From Amia ocellicauda (Eukaryota > Chordata > Actinopteri > Amiiformes > Amiidae), in contig NC_089864.1 of the NCBI RefSeq assembly GCF_036373705.1, forward strand, positions 8,144,001-8,208,000: a DNA stretch of 64,000 nucleotides, in the 5' to 3' direction. Both the position numbers and the translations under genes were made by a program. This document shows, piece after piece, positions 59,376-64,000 of this stretch. Below the pieces are notes generated by a model that saw only the letters and a program-made list of their open reading frames with translations, searched no databases and was not told the DNA's origin. The stretch's first letter is position 1, and each line of letters starts with the position of its first letter.

Positions 59376-62300
59376 TGACTCAGGTTTTGTGTAGTTCCCC
59401 GTTCTTAATTTTTTCCCCCAAATCCTGACCTCTTTCCTCGTCTTTCTTACCTTTGTGTGTGTGTAGCAAGCGCTTTGTTGCTCATTCCTGTCGTCCTCTG
59501 GTACTTGCTCTCTATCGGTGTGTGCGTTTGAGACGTGACTACACCTCTGGAGCAGTAAACTACACGATTGAGACAAACATGGCTACCTAGGTGCATAGGA
59601 TGACAGTAATGTTCAGAGGCACCCATGATGGCAGCGGATCAAAAGTTAATTGAAACACAAGAGAACCAGTGAAGAGCCCATGTTGCGAAGTAGGTGGCAG
59701 CATTCATCTTAACTAATGCCTTATTTTAATGAGATTCCTACAACCATTTCCTGTACAAACACTTGTCTAGGTCACCAGGGTTAATGTAGGTTAAACTGGG
59801 ATATGGCTTTTTGGTTAGAAGTACTCGTTTTCCTGAATGTGTGAAAGTATTACTTCCGATTGTGTAGAAACCCAGTTGGGGGATTCTGAAGAGCCTACCA
59901 CAAGGTCTATAGATAAAACCTTAGATGTCTCAAGAACACAAATTCCAGAAAAGGGCTGCTAGAGATTTAAAAACCACTTTGATCCCTCTGCCATCACAAC
60001 ACCCCCGCCATGACATGTTTCCAGCAACCTTGGGGCAACGGCTTCTTTTTCAAGTGAAACTAGTGCTTTTTGCAAATCTGTGGTGGTTATTTTCATACCC
60101 TTGTCAGCAGCCACCGATTTCCCCAGCCTTTAGCTTTCACTTCTCTGTTCGCCTCTCCTTGCCCTGCTGGCGCTACACCCCTGCATTTGGCCGCTTTTCA
60201 ATTTTACATTCTGTCCAAGGGTAACTGCCCCCTGAGGGTTTTCACACAACACATCCCTACTACCCAATATGATCACTTACAAATTGGAGACCTTTGTTGA
60301 CAAAGCTAAAACAGTTTAATAATTTAGACATGTAAGAAACTTTTTTTTCTTTTTTACATTCCATCCGTTTCATTTGTTTACACTTTCTTGGGCACAGCTG
60401 GTAGGGCGACACAAACGACTGGTCCTAGAGCGGCTGGAGACTGAAACACCTGTATACGTGTGTGTGTGTGTGGGAAGCATCTGCACTACGGCACCTGCAT
60501 TTAAAGGTACCGGACCATTGCACTCACCTTCGTCTGACACTTGACAACCACTCCGACAAACGAGTGTCTGAACAGTTTGGAAATCAAGAATCAACAAGTC
60601 CACCGATTAAAGATCAGCGTTCAGGGCATCTGCACGGCAGCACTGCCAACTCAAAATGTCCGAGAAGAGTCATGTTGCCACTGAAATGACATTTAGGGCT
60701 TTTTCTGAAACCCCGCAAATATTTAATTCATTGATACAGAGGACACTTTTTTGTTTTCCCCCCACAGGTTTTACATTTGACTACCCTTGACAGTTAGGCT
60801 TGTGTGGCTGCAGCTCCACATTCAATCACATTAAGCTCTTCTCGCTGGAGACTGAATGAAAAACAAAGGCCAGAGAACGCCGGTCGAGGTCTAGTCCTTC
60901 ACACACACATCTCCCGACTCTCGCCGACACAACAGGCCTTCGCCGAGATCAGTCAAGGATAACCCACGCGTGTCGAGAGCAGCCCTTCCTTCACTCTGGG
61001 CATCTTGGAGGTGATGAAAGCGCTGCCCTGTAACCATTCGCGAATCCTGCAAACACGTCAACCGTAGGAGGGCAGTGCTGCTGTACACAGGGCGAAAGAC
61101 AGACAACAGTACATTAACCCCGTTTTTTTTTTTTTTTTAGGATTTAATGTACGGATCTCAAACTGCTCTTTAAAAAGTGTATGCAGAGAGTTTCTAGGAG
61201 CTCCAAACCCGATCCTCTCCAGGCCGCAGGTGTCAGATGCCATCGCTCCGCTGCGTTTCCACACTTCTGTAAATCAATACGTTTCCAGCGATACTGGCAG
61301 AAAAGGCCCCGGCGGATGGCAATTGCCCCAAATGAGCGGCTCATAGAAGCGGCCTCGTATCAGCCTGGCTTGTATACCTCCTGGCCGAGTATGTCCTTCA
61401 CAAGAGACATGCACAGCGGGCAGGATTGTGCGCACACGCCACACAGCTACAGACGGCCTGGACTTCTAAGATCTCTACAATACAATGACGAGGGACCAGA
61501 GCCTGCATTCAGAGGTTTGGAAGCCGATGTTTAGAAAGCACAGCGCTCTCTCTTTCTTCCTTCCTTTTAAAAAAAAAAATTGGGCGAATCTGCCTTGTAT
61601 CAAAATACTATCAGCCAGTATAAAAGATAAATAAATTAAAACGCCTCGTGACTTTGGAACGGCACCCTCGTTGTACACGTAACATTCAGCACACTTGTTT
61701 CTAAAACAAGACCAGGTATCGAGACCCGTCCGTAGATGTGATGCTCCTATACCGACTCAATCACGAGGCAAATGCATATTCTAAGGTGATCCCATGCTAT
61801 CGTAGGTCTCCGTTCTACCCGGAAATCACCATTTCTCGCCCCCCCCGCGCCCCCGGAAGAGCGTGCCCCGGCCGTGCGCCCCCCGCCCCCATCCCGCGTG
61901 TTCGGTGTAGCCCTTGTTTAAACAACCACATTCCAATATTGCGAACCTTTATTAGGAGGTTCTTCTCGAAGAAGTATAAATCACACTACAAGTTTTAAAA
62001 AAAAGTTATTTACACTACAGTGCTGACATTTAAAATGGAAAAAAACTTGATATAAATAAGCTCTATGGAAAAGCCTGGAGTCATTAAAAGAATTCTGGCT
62101 CGTCTTACAAAAAATATATATGTTCATGTCAGCTCTAATACATCTATACCCTACAACTTAAAAATATATTATTTAAGGACCTGTTTATTTAAAACCTGCA
62201 GTGTAACAGTGCAGCTGGCCCTAAGTGCTTTGATAGTTCACAGTTACGGACAGGCACTGAGGAATGTTACAAGCTACATTTGCTATGTATTCATTCGGTA

Positions 62301-62429
62301 ACAGAGTAGAGCACAAGTCGCAAAGCTTGCCCCACAGAGCTTACATAATCCATATAGTACATCACACTGGTTTAGAGTAAAAACAAATGAAACAAAACGA
62401 AAGAGCTATTTAAAAACAATATGTACAAA
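59376..62429. other. convergent tmem60/rsbn1l interval, largely rsbn1l 3'UTR
   Basis: No coding gene recognised; open frames such as 61181-61534 (+) lack known domains. Candidate rsbn1l poly(A) hexamers on the minus strand (TTTATT on the given strand) are at 62184-62189 and 61948-61953. A 16-nt T run (61123-61138) is the other clear feature. Where the rsbn1l transcript ends is unresolved. Confidence 0.5.
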
Positions 62430-63047
62430 TCAGTATAAAAAGTCTTTCTGCTGCTCATGCAGGTGGTGTTTGAGTGACGGCCGCGTGTCTTCGGGGGTGA
62501 CGGGGGCGGGGGGGCGCACGGTGTCCTTCGACCTCTCGCTCCGGGGCAGGGGGGTCTGGGGCAGCGTCTTGCCCGGAGTGGTCCGACATTCAGAGTGGTG
62601 GTGTTGGTGGTGGTGGTGGGGGGGGGGCTTGGCCCTGCTCTCGGGCGGAGGGGGCGCCTTGGCCACCCTCTCCACATGGACGTCCCGCGGCTCCGCCTTG
62701 ATCTCCGGGAGGAGGGCGTCTCTCGGCTCCCTGCCCTCTCGGGGGGGCTTCGAGTCTAGCGAGAGTCCGTGTGCCGGTGTCTCAACGGGCTCCGGCTTGA
62801 CCGGCGGAGGGGGTCCGGACTCCGCCTCGGCCTCGTGGGGGCGACCGGGCGCCGCCGCCACCTCCTGGTGGTACTGTTTCAAGCGTATGTGCCAGGCCAG
62901 GCTGCACACGGAGGACACGGTCTTGAACTGGTGCACCACGTTGCGGGGGATGAAGTAAATGTCATTGTCGTACAGCTGGATGCGGGCGTAGCGGATCCCC
63001 TCACGCCGGAGCTGGTTGAGCTTGGCGTCGTCCACCCACTGCACGCA
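62430..63047 (-). CDS. rsbn1l: rsbn1l last coding exon
   Basis: 618 nt, 205 residues and stop. Acceptor ctccctcag. The first 60 residues (to [11 protein letters not shown]) are family-conserved. The remaining about 145 are low-complexity: Pro/Glu-rich, with a KPEPVE and an IKAEPRD motif (the second resembles a sumoylation site), a run [11 protein letters not shown] and C-terminus HEQQKDFLY. The tail looks lineage-specific and disordered. Confidence 0.94.
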   Translation of the reverse strand, partial: CVQWVDDAKLNQLRREGIRYARIQLYDNDIYFIPRNVVHQFKTVSSVCSLAWHIRLKQYHQEVAAAPGRPHEAEAESGPPPPVKPEPVETPAHGLSLDSKPPREGREPRDALLPEIKAEPRDVHVERVAKAPPPPESRAKPPPHHHHQHHHSECRTTPGKTLPQTPLPRSERSKDTVRPPAPVTPEDTRPSLKHHLHEQQKDFLY

Positions 63048-64000
63048 CTGAGGGAGGAGAGAACGTATCGTGAGACTTGTCGTTCAGTCGGGATAAGAGG
63101 AAGAGGTTTTGGCATTGTGAGAAGGACGAACAGGAATAGAAAACTCGACTAACAAGATCACATGGGACTTCTACAATATGTTCCGTCACACACTTAAGAA
63201 ACTTTCCCAACTCCGAACAGGCCTGGCACGAAGCCGATATCCGATACTGCCCCTTCAGGCTGGCTACAGTGCCGTGTTCGGCCACCAGGAGTCCTCGCCG
63301 GGAGGCAAAGGGAAAGCGGTGTGCCGGGCAGCGTGGAGGGCCGGTGGGAGCCGCTCCGGTCTCCTGGGGGGTCGGCGGGGGTTACCTGGGAGAGGGGCGG
63401 CTCGTGCAGGTCCAGCTGTAGTCTCTGCACCACTTCCAGGAAATCTCCAGCGTGAAAGCAAATAACGTCTTTGGTTATTCGAGGGGGGTCCGCACTGCAA
63501 CAGAAACAAGGTGGATGAAGATCAGGATTAGAAACCGAAGCAATAAAAACACTCTTCATGCCAATAAAGATAAGCCAATAATCGTCCAGGAGCAATGAGT
63601 TAGCCATTTCCTGTGCAGACCCATTTTCTTTCCACATTTTAGCACTGGAAGGGTTTAAAATTAAAGTTGCGTTTCTGTGACTAACTTAATCTCCCTTGAA
63701 TTAGAACCAATATGTCAGCAATTATACAGCGGCAATCTAATTTACCTTATCGTTCATGTTGTGACTCAAGACACCTAATTTCAGGTGGTGAATAAACCTT
63801 AATGACCGTTAAAATCTTTGTCAACGGGGTGTCACGCGACTACTCTTCAAGCATCGCTGGGACCGTTTTGACCGGGGTGACGTGCAGGCTGGACAGAGAC
63901 GCTCACATACCACTCTCCGCAGTGCACCGCCTTCAGCACCCCCACCGCCGCCGTTGTCTGGCGCTCAAAGCCCTGGCCGATGTGGTCAGCGTGGGCCCGC
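62430..64000 (-). CDS. rsbn1l: rsbn1l, round spermatid basic protein 1-like (3' part, cut by window edge)
   Basis: Three coding exons join in frame: 63911-64000 (partial), 63386-63494 and 62430-63047. The peptide contains [20 protein letters not shown], then [49 protein letters not shown] and [20 protein letters not shown]. These I recognise as the conserved C-terminal part of the RSBN1/RSBN1L family. The family (with nematode DPY-21) has a JmjC-like fold linked to histone H4K20 demethylation in the nucleus; activity of RSBN1L itself is less certain. RSBN1L is preferred over RSBN1 because of the adjacent tmem60 and phtf2. Confidence 0.94.
63048..63385 (-). other. rsbn1l intron
   Basis: 338-nt intron with a GC-rich upstream end; nothing else seen. 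Confidence 0.8.
63386..63494 (-). CDS. rsbn1l: rsbn1l penultimate coding exon
   Basis: 109 nt, starting with the last base of a split Cys codon and encoding [20 protein letters not shown] then [16 protein letters not shown]. Acceptor tgttgcag, donor CAG/gtaacc. Confidence 0.94.
63495..63910 (-). other. rsbn1l intron
   Basis: 416-nt AT-rich intron; nothing else seen. Confidence 0.8.
63911..64000 (-). CDS. rsbn1l: rsbn1l antepenultimate coding exon (partial)
   Basis: Runs off the right edge. Encodes [20 protein letters not shown] then VLKAVHCGE and two bases of a split codon; donor GAGTG/gtatgt. The phase fits the next exon exactly. Confidence 0.92.

Noticed and set aside
62470..63152. Plus-strand open frames of 127-162 codons rich in Gly/Ser/Trp
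   Set aside because: Complement of the rsbn1l last exon, whose minus-strand translation is clearly conserved.

Overview
This is vertebrate nuclear DNA, almost certainly from a ray-finned fish. The coding blocks are short, widely spaced and bounded by GT-AG splice signals. The introns carry CR1/L2-type LINE fragments and two Tc1-like transposons of the kind common in fish genomes, plus many microsatellites. The species cannot be fixed from the sequence alone; the CR1-type repeat and the large introns suggest an early-branching rather than a compact-genome teleost, but that is inference.

Three protein-coding genes are recognised in the order phtf2 (minus) - tmem60 (plus) - rsbn1l (minus). This matches, in the same relative orientations, the RSBN1L-TMEM60-PHTF2 block of human chromosome 7q as I know it. 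phtf2 fills most of the window. Sixteen coding exons run from 34798 down to 2079 and join in frame to a 701-codon reading frame for an ER-type multi-pass membrane protein. Its 3'UTR lies below 2079. Its 5' noncoding start is probably in the CpG-rich promoter near 57.6 kb shared with tmem60, which would make the first intron about 22 kb. tmem60 has one noncoding first exon and one coding exon (58374-58778), with a polyadenylation signal at 59346. rsbn1l is cut by the right edge: the last three coding exons (64000 down to 62430) are present, and its 3'UTR faces tmem60.

The stretches between exons hold no other gene I can defend. They contain a complete but frameshifted Tc1-like transposon with long inverted repeats and a perfect 40-bp hairpin (25902-27429), a second Tc1-like element with a stop and a frameshift (47043-48264), four copies of one CR1-type LINE 3' end, an L2/CR1 chimera (43.8-44.9 kb), a LINE 3' tail beside a long GACA/GAGA tract, and assorted simple repeats.

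I found no prokaryotic-style system, CRISPR array or gene cluster. The more unusual points are: a CCAAT box at the exact centre of a 12-bp inverted repeat in the shared promoter; a phtf2 frame that closes without the central exon expected from human PHTF2; a GC-AG intron; a uORF whose stop abuts the phtf2 ATG; repeat tracts lying against two phtf2 splice donors; and the chimeric LINE.
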